Positions 27,291 to 35,584 of a stretch of 64,000 nt of DNA are shown here, one piece after another. Where the stretch lies: contig CASFPE010000035.1 in the NCBI GenBank assembly GCA_949296575.1, positions 62,001-126,000 of the forward strand, read 5' to 3'. Position numbers and translations under genes: made by a program. This DNA comes from an uncultured Bacteroides sp. (GTDB lineage: Bacteria > Bacteroidota > Bacteroidia > Bacteroidales > Bacteroidaceae). The stretch's first letter is position 1, and each line of letters begins with the position of its first letter. Under the pieces are notes generated by a model, which was not told the DNA's origin, made no database searches, and was given only the letters and a program-made list of their open reading frames with translations.

Positions 27291-27305
27291 TTCTGCGGAA
27301 GGCAC

Positions 27306-27348
27306 AAAAAAAATCCCGCCGGCGGCAGGGAGGCTGCCAACGGCGGGA
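27306..27348 (-). terminator. Terminator of the membrane zinc protease gene
   Basis: Outer arms TCCCGCC/GGCGGGA with an inner GGCAG/CTGCC stem; on the minus strand eight T follow (27313-27306). It lies 47 bases after the stop. Confidence 0.85.
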
Positions 27349-27394
27349 CGGTTTCTTCCGACCGGCTCCACGGGGAAGCCCGGCACAATGCATC

Positions 27395-28090
27395 TTACTC
27401 CCTGCGGCCCATGAACAGCATGATGTAGTAAATCAACGTGGCCAGCGAGCCTAATGCCGCCACCACATACGTGTAGGCAGCCGAACGGAGGGCGTCTTCC
27501 GCATAACGGTGGTTGCTGAAGTTCGTGATGCCTGCGCTGCTCAGCCACACCAAGGCGCGGTGGCTGGCGTTGATTTCCACCGGGAGGGTCACGATGCTGA
27601 ACAGGGTGGTCATGGCAAAAAGGATGATGCCGGCCAGCATCAGCTGGGGGAAAGTATTGATCAGAAGCATGCCGCCCAGCAGCACCCACGTGACGATGGA
27701 CGAGGAGAACTGCACCACGGGAACCAAGGCGGAGCGCAATTTCAGCGGGGCATACGCCCGCGCATGCTGCACGGCATGGCCGCATTCATGGGCAGCCACG
27801 GCTGCGGCTGCCACGCTACAGCTGCTGTACACGCCTTCGCTCAGGTTCACGGTCTTGTTCGCAGGGTTGTAATGGTCGGTCAGCATGCCCGGCGTGTGGG
27901 TGACCTCCACGTCGTAGATGCCGTTGTCGTGCAGCATCTTCAAGGCCACGTCGCGCCCCGTCATCCCGCCGGGAAGGGCCATTTTAGAATACTTCTTGAA
28001 CTTGCTTTGCAGGCTGGCCTGCACGATATAGCTGACAATCGCTATGCCGATAAAAATAATCCAACTCAAAGGTAGTGTCATAAATTCCAA
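27395..28090 (-). CDS. Membrane zinc metallopeptidase, YugP-like
   Basis: A 231-residue membrane protein. An N-terminal helix (about 8-25, WIIFIGIAIVSYIVQ) is followed by a soluble loop with the zinc motif HECGHAVQH (about 101-109), then several further membrane helices (VPVVQFSSSIVTWVLLGGML and others). This is the arrangement of the YugP/DUF neutral zinc protease family. The conserved N-terminal GMTGRDVALKML segment is also typical. Substrates are unknown; a role in membrane protein quality control is possible. It stands between the purA terminator and its own strong terminator, so it is probably monocistronic. Confidence 0.82.
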   Translation of the reverse strand: MEFMTLPLSWIIFIGIAIVSYIVQASLQSKFKKYSKMALPGGMTGRDVALKMLHDNGIYDVEVTHTPGMLTDHYNPANKTVNLSEGVYSSCSVAAAAVAAHECGHAVQHARAYAPLKLRSALVPVVQFSSSIVTWVLLGGMLLINTFPQLMLAGIILFAMTTLFSIVTLPVEINASHRALVWLSSAGITNFSNHRYAEDALRSAAYTYVVAALGSLATLIYYIMLFMGRRE

Positions 28091-28195
28091 TTTTTAATTC
28101 TATGTAGTTCCGTGCAAACGGCAGGCCAAAGCTATGGCAATAAAATGACAAAGCGGCCTTTCGGAGCAATCTTTAGGGATATTTAGGGACTTTTC

Positions 28196-28229
28196 GGGAA
28201 AAAGAAGCGGGGGCATCCCCTGCCCCCGC
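28196..28229 (-). terminator. Terminator of purA
   Basis: A perfect 9-bp stem (28207-28215 with 28221-28229, loop of five) is followed on the minus strand by CTTCTTTTTCCC. It lies 17 bases after the purA stop. Confidence 0.85.
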
Positions 28230-28245
28230 CCTGTTCCTGCCAGAA

Positions 28246-29517
28246 TCATTCTTCGGTGTAACGCTCTATTGTCTGCTCGCGGTCGGGACCCACGGAAACA
28301 ATCTGGATGGGCACGCCCAGCTGCTCCTCCAAGAAAGTGAGGTAGGCGTTGAACTCCTCCGGGAACTCGTCCTCGCTCGTCATCTTCGTCATGTCCGTTT
28401 TCCAGCCGGGGAACTCCGCATACACGGGTTCCACGCCGTGTTCAATGTCAAACGGGAAGCGGCTTGTTTCTTCCCCGCCCACTTTGTATGCGACGCATGC
28501 CTTCACCACATCGAAAGTGTCCAGCACATCGCTTTTCATCATGATGAGCTTTGTCACGCCATTCACCATCACGGCATACCGCAAAGCCACGAGGTCTATC
28601 CATCCGCAACGGCGCTCGCGCCCGGTGACTGCGCCGTATTCATGGCCAAGGTCGCGTATCTTTTTCCCGGTTTCATCGAAAAGCTCCGTGGGGAACGGGC
28701 CGCTGCCCACGCGGGTGCAGTAGGCTTTCATGATGCCATACACGTCGCCAATCTTGTTGGGCGCCACGCCCAAGCCGACGCACGCCCCTGCACAAATGGT
28801 ATTGGAGGAAGTAACGTAGGGGTAAGAGCCGAAATCGACATCCAGCATGGTGCCTTGCGCTCCCTCGCAAAGCACGCTTTTCCCTTCGTCCAGCAGGGCG
28901 TTGATTTCATGCTCGCTGTCCACCAAGGGGAACTGTTTCAGGTATTCAATGCCTTCCCACCAGGCTTTTTCCAGTTCGGCCAAGTCGTAGGAATAGCCCA
29001 AGCCTTGCAATATCCGCTCGTGGCGCGCCTTGGCCTGCGCGTACTTCTCCTCGAAGTTCAAGGCAATGTCGCCCACGCGCAGCCCGTTGCGGCTCACTTT
29101 GTCCGTGTAAGTGGGGCCGATGCCTTTGCCGGTGGTGCCTACTTTCGACTTTCCTTTCGCGGCTTCATACGCGGCATCGAGGATGCGGTGCGTGGGAAAA
29201 ATCAAATGCGCCTTCTTGGAAATGTGCAGCCGTTCCTTCAACGGGTGGCCGGAAGCCTCCAATGCTTCGGCCTCCGCCTTGAACAAAGCCGGGTCCAGCA
29301 CCACGCCATTGCCGATGATATTCACCTTGTCGCCTTGGAATATCCCCGACGGGATGGACCTCAACACATATTTCTGCCCTTCGAATTCAAGGGTGTGGCC
29401 CGCGTTCGGCCCTCCTTGGAAACGTGCGACAACGTCATACTTCGGGGTCAACACATCTACGACTTTCCCTTTCCCTTCATCGCCCCATTGCAGTCCTAAC
29501 AGAACATCTACTTTCAT
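28246..29517 (-). CDS. purA: Adenylosuccinate synthase
   Basis: A 423-residue GTP-dependent enzyme that joins IMP and aspartate in AMP synthesis. The N-terminus holds the GTP-binding loop GLQWGDEGKGK with the catalytic Asp, then GGPNAGHT with the catalytic His. TGKGIGPTYTDK is the IMP-binding region, EGAQGTMLDVDFG and PYVTSSN follow, and GAVTGRERRCGW is the C-terminal aspartate-loop region. Length is normal. It lies 14 bases downstream of the Fur-family gene and is likely co-transcribed with it. Confidence 0.97.
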   Translation of the reverse strand: MKVDVLLGLQWGDEGKGKVVDVLTPKYDVVARFQGGPNAGHTLEFEGQKYVLRSIPSGIFQGDKVNIIGNGVVLDPALFKAEAEALEASGHPLKERLHISKKAHLIFPTHRILDAAYEAAKGKSKVGTTGKGIGPTYTDKVSRNGLRVGDIALNFEEKYAQAKARHERILQGLGYSYDLAELEKAWWEGIEYLKQFPLVDSEHEINALLDEGKSVLCEGAQGTMLDVDFGSYPYVTSSNTICAGACVGLGVAPNKIGDVYGIMKAYCTRVGSGPFPTELFDETGKKIRDLGHEYGAVTGRERRCGWIDLVALRYAVMVNGVTKLIMMKSDVLDTFDVVKACVAYKVGGEETSRFPFDIEHGVEPVYAEFPGWKTDMTKMTSEDEFPEEFNAYLTFLEEQLGVPIQIVSVGPDREQTIERYTEE

Positions 29518-29531
29518 GATTTCCTCTATAA

Positions 29532-30005
29532 TTATTTGTTACTCGTTTTCTTCCTCCTTTTCGCCCACAGGCACCTGCTGCAAGTCCCATAAATGTACAG
29601 GGAATAATGGGACATCTGGAAACGGCGGAGCCGCGTGTTGGCGATGGCGTTCTTCAAATCGTCGTTCTGCACCTCCTGCACTTTGCCGCATTGGGTGCAA
29701 ATCAGGTGGTGGTGCGTCTCGATGTTGAAAGATTTCTCATACTGCGACGAATTGCCGAACAAATGCTTGATCACCAGCTTGGCGTCCATCAGCAGGATGA
29801 TGGTGTTGTAAAGGGTGGCCCGACTCACCCGGAAGTTCTCTTGGTTCATCATGAGGCTGTACAGCATATCGATGTCGAAATGCCCGTTGATCGAGTAAAT
29901 CGTGTCCAATATGGCAAAACGTTCGGGCGTTTTCCGATGCCCGTTCGTCTCCAAATATTCCGTGAAGATCTTCCTCACCGTCTCCTTTACGTTCTTGCTC
30001 TCCAT
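29532..30005 (-). CDS. Fur-family transcriptional regulator
   Basis: A 157-residue metal-dependent repressor. The N-terminal winged helix (about 1-85) includes GHRKTPERFAILDTIYSI and VSRATLYNTIILLMD as recognition helix. The dimerisation domain contains the metal site HHHLICTQCGKVQ and a second Cys pair, GTCSRC, near the C-terminus, probably structural zinc. The family includes Fur, Zur and PerR; the motifs do not discriminate clearly. The longer frame to 30029 adds eight residues and is less likely than ATG 30005. It lies immediately upstream of purA. Confidence 0.88.
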   Translation of the reverse strand: MESKNVKETVRKIFTEYLETNGHRKTPERFAILDTIYSINGHFDIDMLYSLMMNQENFRVSRATLYNTIILLMDAKLVIKHLFGNSSQYEKSFNIETHHHLICTQCGKVQEVQNDDLKNAIANTRLRRFQMSHYSLYIYGTCSRCLWAKRRKKTSNK

Positions 30006-30070
30006 TAAAATGCTTCTTACCGCGAACAAATGTAAGCCCTTTTTGCGGAAAATGAAAATGTTTGAGGGAA

Positions 30071-30730
30071 TTATTCCAATTCAAAAGCAATATCCTCGCA
30101 CAACGGCAGCAAATCATCACGGCATTCACGGCGCAACCCGTCGACAAGGCAAAGCACTTGCGCGGCATTCGCCTTGCCCTGAAGCCCCAATTTCTTAAGG
30201 CAAAGCGCGGCAGCCTTGCGCGGCAGAAAGGCTTCTGACAGGATGGCGGCCTGCGCCTGGTCGAGCAGTTCATGCATGGCACGCTCATTCAATTCCATCC
30301 CTCCCGACAACAACCTTGCCGCCAGCAAAAAGCCGCAATACTGGAAGTACTCGCGCCCGTCGGCAATCCATTCAAATGACTTTGAAGGGGCGTAGGGCAG
30401 ATATTGGAAAAGGGTCATGCACGTGATTTCCGCAATCTCCGGATAATGCATGCCTTCCACCCATATGTCTGCAATTTCCGGGTAAAAAGTCTCCACCGGC
30501 TGAAGCATGCCTGCCAATATTTTCGTCTCCCGTATGTCTTCTTTCCACAATGCCTGCGCCAATTCATGGCTTTTTCCGTAGCCGGCCGCAATGGACTTCA
30601 GCCGTGGCAGTTCCACGCCGAAATTCAACTTATAGGCCAATCCCTTCTCGCGCATGCTTTGCGACACAGCACCGTTCATGGCCAGCCGAAGCTGCCTCTT
30701 GATGTCTTTTATCTGTTCCTGTATATCCAT
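30071..30730 (-). CDS. DNA alkylation repair-like HEAT-repeat protein
   Basis: A 219-residue all-helical protein. Its start (DIQEQIKDIKRQLRLAMNGA) and the following NFGVELPRLKSIAAGYG resemble the AlkC/AlkD-type DNA alkylation repair superfamily common in Bacteroidota. Several helical repeats follow. The catalytic residues of AlkD cannot be checked by eye, and no DNA-binding role is established, so the call is tentative. The frame is open to 30817 but ATG 30730 gives the natural N-terminus. It sits between dipeptidyl-peptidase III and fur in a tight minus-strand run. Confidence 0.6.
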   Translation of the reverse strand: MDIQEQIKDIKRQLRLAMNGAVSQSMREKGLAYKLNFGVELPRLKSIAAGYGKSHELAQALWKEDIRETKILAGMLQPVETFYPEIADIWVEGMHYPEIAEITCMTLFQYLPYAPSKSFEWIADGREYFQYCGFLLAARLLSGGMELNERAMHELLDQAQAAILSEAFLPRKAAALCLKKLGLQGKANAAQVLCLVDGLRRECRDDLLPLCEDIAFELE

Positions 30731-30803
30731 CTTGCTTGCATGAACATGCCATTGCCGGGAAGTGACGTTCCCGGCAATGGCATTTGCCTCACAATGCTTT
30801 TGC

Positions 30804-32855
30804 TCATTCGTTGACATTGGGCAGCACGGAATAATCCTTGCTGTAGCGCAACATCTGCTCGGCGTAACCTTCCGTGTAAGAAACCTCCACGTCGGTGATG
30901 CGCCCGTCGCCGTCTTTCACCAATGTGTAAACCGGGTTCACGAAACCTTTGTAGGGAGCCAAGTGCAATTCCTTGTAACGTTCCAGCACTTCCTGGTGCA
31001 ACGCCGGGTCAACCTGCACTGCATATTTCTCTACCAAATCGTGGGCTGCCGCATAATCGCCTTCCGACTTGATGCGCTGTATCTCGGCCAGCAAGCGGCC
31101 GAACAGCCCGCGCAACTTCTCATAATCATTGACGCGCACATACGTTTTGCCGTCTTTCTTCACCATTTCCACCACGTTCTCCGCCTTTCCGTTCTCCAAA
31201 GCCCAACGGGCAATCAACTGGCGGTTGCGCATGTGGGCTTCTTCCACGGTGTTGCCCGGCTCTATCCGCACCAGCTGGGTCATCAGGCCGTTCATCATGT
31301 AAGAATAATATTCGGCTTTGTAGGCTTCGCCATCGGGAACCAAACCTAATTCAACCAATTTAGGGTCGGCCACATAATACAACCCGAACAAATCGGCACG
31401 CGCTTCTTCAATCGTGGAACCGTATGCACGCAAGGCATCTTGGTCAACACCGGGCAGCAGCTTGCCGGAACCATGGCCCAAGCATTCGTGCAGGTCGGTG
31501 TGCAAATCGCCTGTCAAATCGCCGTATTTATCCATCAAAGCCACTTCCGCATTGCTGTAAGCAAACTCCTCTGCAAAGCCATTGCCGTGGGCAGCCTTGT
31601 TGTAAGCGTCTGTCAAGTTGCCGATGGTCACGGATTTCGACCCGTAATGGCTTCGTATCCAATTTGAATTGGGAAGGTTGATGCCGATGGCCGTGGACGG
31701 ATAAAGGTCGCCGCCCAAGATGGCCGCTGTGATGACTTTGGCCGACACACCGCGCACTTCTTCTTTCTTGAACCGTGGATCCACCGGCGAGTGGTCTTCA
31801 AACCATTGCGCGTTCGCGCTGATGGTCTCCGTTCGTTTCGTGGCTTCCAAGTCCTTGAAGTTCACAATGGACTCCCAGCTTGCTTTCAACCCCAACGGGT
31901 CGCCATAGCTTTCCGTGAAACAGTTGACAAAGTCCACCCTCGGCGCCAAATCCTTCACCCACAGGATGCAATAATCATCGAACGTTTTCAGGTCGCCGTC
32001 GTTGTAGAACTGGATTAATTTCTCGATGACAGCCTTCTGGTGCGCGTCTTCTGCCACACCGGCTGCCTTCTCCAACCAATAAACGATGCGTTCGATGGCC
32101 GGGCTGTACAAACCGCCCACTTTCCATACTTTCTCTTGCAGCTTGCCGTTTTCTTTCACCAAACGGCTGTTCATGCCGAACATCACAGGGCAAGAATCGG
32201 AAGGATTCTTCAAACTGTTGTAAAAATCCTCTGCTTCCTTCTGCGTCACGCCGTCATAATAATTGCATGCAGAAGTGAGTATCAAGTCCTCACCCGCTGC
32301 TTGGTTCACACGTTTCGGCATGACAGACGGGTCGAACATCACAGGGAATATCTCGGCGCAGAAATCATCCAGCGACTGCCCTTCTTCCAACGGGAGCTTG
32401 GATGCATCGATGCTTTCCAATGCCTTGCGGAGGAAGTCTTCCGTGAAACCCGGCACAAACTTGTCGCTCGCATAATGATGGTGGATTCCATTGGAGAACC
32501 ACACCCGTTTCAAATATGTTTCCATGTTCACGAAATTGGAATCCGTCCTGTCGCCGCTGTAATCCGTGTAAACGGCTTCCAGCATGCGGCGTATGCGCAA
32601 ATTGTATTTCCCGTTCTGGTCGAACAAGATGTCGCGGCCTTCCAATGCCGCCTGCGACAAGTAATAGACCAGTTCTTTCTGTTGCAATGACAAATCTTCG
32701 AAGCCCTTTACCTGATAACGAAGTATCTCCAAGTCAGCAAACTGCTCTACCGTATAATCAAACTCGCCCTCTTGAGGCTGCGTCGATTTCTGACCTCCGC
32801 ATGATGCGAAAAACACTAAACCCATGGCCAATAATAAAAATAGTTGCTTTTTCAT
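30804..32855 (-). CDS. Dipeptidyl-peptidase III, M49 family lipoprotein
   Basis: A 683-residue zinc exopeptidase that removes dipeptides from the N-terminus of oligopeptides. The signal peptide ends in the lipobox FFASC (about residue 19), so the protein should be lipid-anchored. The M49 signature here is HECLGH, with the extra residue typical of the family (HExxxH form), followed by the Glu ligand in EEARADLFG. Length matches Bacteroidota members. The stop lies near the start of the alkylation-repair-like gene. A nutritional or peptide-turnover role in the periplasm or at the surface is likely. Confidence 0.92.
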   Translation of the reverse strand: MKKQLFLLLAMGLVFFASCGGQKSTQPQEGEFDYTVEQFADLEILRYQVKGFEDLSLQQKELVYYLSQAALEGRDILFDQNGKYNLRIRRMLEAVYTDYSGDRTDSNFVNMETYLKRVWFSNGIHHHYASDKFVPGFTEDFLRKALESIDASKLPLEEGQSLDDFCAEIFPVMFDPSVMPKRVNQAAGEDLILTSACNYYDGVTQKEAEDFYNSLKNPSDSCPVMFGMNSRLVKENGKLQEKVWKVGGLYSPAIERIVYWLEKAAGVAEDAHQKAVIEKLIQFYNDGDLKTFDDYCILWVKDLAPRVDFVNCFTESYGDPLGLKASWESIVNFKDLEATKRTETISANAQWFEDHSPVDPRFKKEEVRGVSAKVITAAILGGDLYPSTAIGINLPNSNWIRSHYGSKSVTIGNLTDAYNKAAHGNGFAEEFAYSNAEVALMDKYGDLTGDLHTDLHECLGHGSGKLLPGVDQDALRAYGSTIEEARADLFGLYYVADPKLVELGLVPDGEAYKAEYYSYMMNGLMTQLVRIEPGNTVEEAHMRNRQLIARWALENGKAENVVEMVKKDGKTYVRVNDYEKLRGLFGRLLAEIQRIKSEGDYAAAHDLVEKYAVQVDPALHQEVLERYKELHLAPYKGFVNPVYTLVKDGDGRITDVEVSYTEGYAEQMLRYSKDYSVLPNVNE

Positions 32856-32888
32856 GTCTGAATAATATTATCGTATAAGCATTCGTCA

Positions 32889-32928
32889 ACAACAAAGGAC
32901 TACCTGAAACTATATTTCAAGATAGCCC
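32889..32928 (-). terminator. Terminator of the AraC-type gene
   Basis: A stem of about 13 pairs with one bulge and two G-T pairs (GGGCTATCTTGAAA with TTTCAGGTAGTCC on the minus strand) is followed by CTTTGTTGTTG. It separates the AraC gene from dipeptidyl-peptidase III. Confidence 0.6.
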
Positions 32929-32968
32929 TTCCCCGTAACATATCGCTGCCTACATGAATATCAGTCCC

Positions 32969-33445
32969 TCATTTCTGCTCCGCATTCCGTTTGCGGTAGC
33001 CATTAGGGGTCTCTCCCACATTCTTGTAGAAAGCAGCATAAAACGATTGACGGTTGGCGAAACCTACCATCGCACTGATTTCTTCTATATTCAAATTAGC
33101 ATAACGCTTGTCTGTCAATAAATGCAAGGCATCTTTAATGCGGTACTCGTTCAACAAACATGAATAGTTCATCCCGAAACGCGAATTGACAACTGCCGAC
33201 AAATAACGCGTGTTCGTCTGCAAGTCTCTCGCCAAGTTCTTTGCCGAATAATTAGGATCGCGGTACTTCTTCTGAACGACAATTATATTCAATATCTCAT
33301 CATAAAGTTGATCCGCCAACTCAGCCCTGATCAAAGACCGGTAAGCGGCTTTCTTTATCTTTTTCTCCCTCAAATTATAAGGTTTTTTCTTAACTTCTCC
33401 TTCAACAGGATTCGTTTCTACTGACTGTTTGTCTAAGTTACTCAT
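32969..33445 (-). CDS. AraC-type helix-turn-helix regulator
   Basis: A 158-residue protein whose C-terminal ~110 residues are an AraC double helix-turn-helix: NLARDLQTNTRYLSAVVNSR for the first motif and IEEISAMVGFANRQSFYAAF for the second, then KNVGETPNGYRK. The N-terminal ~55 residues are basic and low in complexity (EVKKKPYNLREKKIKK) with no ligand-binding domain, so it is a free DNA-binding protein and its signal is unknown. It stands alone, between a terminator and a 261-bp intergenic gap. Confidence 0.82.
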   Translation of the reverse strand: MSNLDKQSVETNPVEGEVKKKPYNLREKKIKKAAYRSLIRAELADQLYDEILNIIVVQKKYRDPNYSAKNLARDLQTNTRYLSAVVNSRFGMNYSCLLNEYRIKDALHLLTDKRYANLNIEEISAMVGFANRQSFYAAFYKNVGETPNGYRKRNAEQK

Positions 33446-33706
33446 GGCTCTTATCTATATTAAATTTATTGACCTTTCTTTACCATCCTATTTGATTTAC
33501 TAAATGAAAGTACAAATTTTAGATTTTGTTTTCAAAGCAACAACCTTTTTGCCACTTTTATTTCTTAATTATTCTCAATTATATTTCCTCTTTTTAAAAA
33601 CAATGGCTTGGTTTTGCTTTTTTTCAATAACAAGGCGAGTTATGCACATATCTGCCCGTAAAGTGCAACACATTATCCCTGCAACAAACTGTGGGAACAA
33701 GCCATG
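33446..33706. other. Intergenic gap of 261 bp
   Basis: AT-rich sequence between the AraC gene and the TPR gene. No gene, terminator or repeat was recognised. Probably upstream control sequence for the AraC gene. Confidence 0.4.
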
Positions 33707-34540
33707 TCACCGGCAAGCTTCCAATTGCAAATGAAGCTCTCTGCGCGGATAACCAAGGGAGATGGCTTTCTCGAAATCCGATTTTGCCAATTTCTTTTCC
33801 TCCCGGCGTAAATATATATTGCCACGCATGACATAAATGGCGGCATCAGAAGACGACAAAGCTAATGCAGCTTCAAGGTCAAACAACGCCACTTCCTCCT
33901 GCCCCATCTCCAATTCCAAATCAGCCCTTGCCACAAGCAAATCTGCGTCATTCGGATTCTGCAATACCAATTGGTTGAACAAATCCAATGCCTGCTTATA
34001 TTTCTTTTGCCGCTGGTAAAGCGTTGCCAAGCCCATCTGCGCCAAAATGCAGTCCGGCTGCAAACGCACCAACCGCAAATAGTCAGCCTCAGCCTCTGCG
34101 TATGAACGGCGTTCCAGATAGATATAGGCACGATACAGCAAGGCTTCCGCATTGCCATGGTCCACATCCAAGACATTGCAATAATCAATGTAAGCCTTAT
34201 TGCTGTCCCCCATGCCGAGGTACAACGAAGCCCGGTTCAACAATATCGGGACATTCAATGGCGAAAGGTTCAAAGCCATCGTATAGGATTGCAAAGCATC
34301 CTCGTCATGCCCCATCCGCCGCTGGACAGTTCCCAAGTTGGAGAACACCATCGCATTGCCCGGATGAGAAGGCGCCAGTTTCAACGCATCTTTGAAAAGG
34401 GCTTCTGCACGCGCCAAGCTGTCAACATCCGCATACCGCAATGCTTCCTGGTACAACGCTTCATACCTCCCGTCCTGCGCTTGAAGCAAACAAGCAGGGA
34501 GAAACGCCAACAACAGCCACCAATTCCGCCAGTTCACCAT
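33707..34540 (-). CDS. Exported tetratricopeptide-repeat protein
   Basis: A 277-residue protein. An N-terminal signal (MVNWRNWWLLLAFLPACLLQ) precedes about six TPR units covering nearly the whole mature protein; repeats such as GNAMVFSNLGTVQRRMGHDE and CILAQMGLATLYQRQKKYKQ are clear. ATG 34540 is preferred over the longer frame to 34597. It is the last gene of the five-gene cluster that includes the sugar epimerase and glycosyltransferases, with a 29-base gap, so it may act as a scaffold for the envelope system, but it may also be unrelated. Confidence 0.8.
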   Translation of the reverse strand: MVNWRNWWLLLAFLPACLLQAQDGRYEALYQEALRYADVDSLARAEALFKDALKLAPSHPGNAMVFSNLGTVQRRMGHDEDALQSYTMALNLSPLNVPILLNRASLYLGMGDSNKAYIDYCNVLDVDHGNAEALLYRAYIYLERRSYAEAEADYLRLVRLQPDCILAQMGLATLYQRQKKYKQALDLFNQLVLQNPNDADLLVARADLELEMGQEEVALFDLEAALALSSSDAAIYVMRGNIYLRREEKKLAKSDFEKAISLGYPRRELHLQLEACR

Positions 34541-34569
34541 GCAACCAAATATTAACGAACCTCGAAAGT

Positions 34570-35565
34570 TCACACTCCATAAAAACCACGAAACCATTCA
34601 TGCAACCGGGATATCCCGTCACGGATGCCGGTCTGCGGCTTGTAACCAAAGTCGCGCTGCAAACGTGAAGTGTCGGCATACGTCTGGTAGACATCGCCGG
34701 GCTGCATGTCAACAAACTCTTTCACAGCCTGCCGCCCCACCGCTTCCTCAATGGCCGCGATGAAGTCCATCAGGGGAACAGGCGACGAATTGCCTATATT
34801 ATATATAATGTAGGGTATTTCTGTCTTTGGAGGAGAAGGGATGATGCGAAGCACGCCCCCGATGATATCATCAATGTAGGTGAAGTCGCGGTACATGTTC
34901 CCGTGGTTATATACCTGTATGGGCTGTCCTTCGATGATGGCCCGCATGAACTTCATAGGTGCCATATCGGGCCGCCCCCACGGCCCATAGACGGTAAAGA
35001 AACGGATGCCCGTGGTGGGCAGGCCGTATAGTTTGCTGTAAGCGTGGCACATCAATTCGCCCGACTTCTTCGTGGCTGCATACAGGCTCACCGGCGTATC
35101 CACTTGGTCGGTCTCCGCGTAGGGTACTTTCTTGTTCAAGCCATACACGCTGCTGGAACTGGCATAGACAAAATGCCCCACCCCGTGGCGGCGCGATGAC
35201 TCCAAGATGTTGAAGAAGCCCACCAAATTGGAGTCAATGTAAGAAGCCGGATGCGTGATGGAGTAACGCACCCCCGCTTGGGCAGCCAGATGGCAAACCA
35301 CGTCGAAACGTTCTTCCGCCAACAAGGCATCGATGCCTTCACGGTCGGCCAAGTCCATCTTCACGAAACGCAAGCCGGGATGCAATGCGCTGCACGCCTC
35401 CCCGTCGGGCGAAATGCCCAACTCTGCCAGACGGGCATGCTTCAGGCGCACGTCATAGTAATCGTTCAGATTGTCGAGCCCCACCACTTCGTCACCCCCG
35501 GCGGCCAAGGCTTTCGCCAGATGATAGCCTATGAACCCGGCTATCCCGGTCACTAATATCTTCAT
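34570..35565 (-). CDS. NAD-dependent nucleotide-sugar epimerase, UDP-glucuronate 4-epimerase-like
   Basis: A 331-residue extended short-chain dehydrogenase. The Rossmann motif GIAGFIGYHLA is at the N-terminus, the catalytic SSSVYG Ser and Tyr-x-x-x-Lys (YAATKK) are both visible, and TVYGPWGRPDMAP plus NIGNSSPVPLM match bacterial UDP-glucuronate 4-epimerases (GAE/LspL type). The product would be UDP-galacturonate. The frame is open to 35784, but ATG 35565 places the Rossmann fold at the N-terminus. The neighbouring GT39, LAB_N and GT2 genes suggest the sugar is destined for a lipid-linked envelope pathway. Other UDP-hexuronate or UDP-hexose epimerase specificities are possible. Confidence 0.85.
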   Translation of the reverse strand: MKILVTGIAGFIGYHLAKALAAGGDEVVGLDNLNDYYDVRLKHARLAELGISPDGEACSALHPGLRFVKMDLADREGIDALLAEERFDVVCHLAAQAGVRYSITHPASYIDSNLVGFFNILESSRRHGVGHFVYASSSSVYGLNKKVPYAETDQVDTPVSLYAATKKSGELMCHAYSKLYGLPTTGIRFFTVYGPWGRPDMAPMKFMRAIIEGQPIQVYNHGNMYRDFTYIDDIIGGVLRIIPSPPKTEIPYIIYNIGNSSPVPLMDFIAAIEEAVGRQAVKEFVDMQPGDVYQTYADTSRLQRDFGYKPQTGIRDGISRLHEWFRGFYGV

Positions 35566-35584
35566 AACGCAAACATTTGTTCCA

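Larger units (their letters stand above)
26971..27394. other. 424-bp regulatory/intergenic region upstream of the Crp-like gene
   Basis: Holds the Crp-like gene's candidate promoter (-7 TATCTTTG at 27017-27010), two identical 15-bp dyads (27166-27203), copy B of the dispersed hairpin element (27223-27290) and the terminator of the membrane protease gene (27306-27348). No gene is evident. Confidence 0.6.

Noticed and set aside
32856..32888. Promoter of dipeptidyl-peptidase III
   Set aside because: Only partial matches to TAnnTTTG were found with wrong internal spacing.
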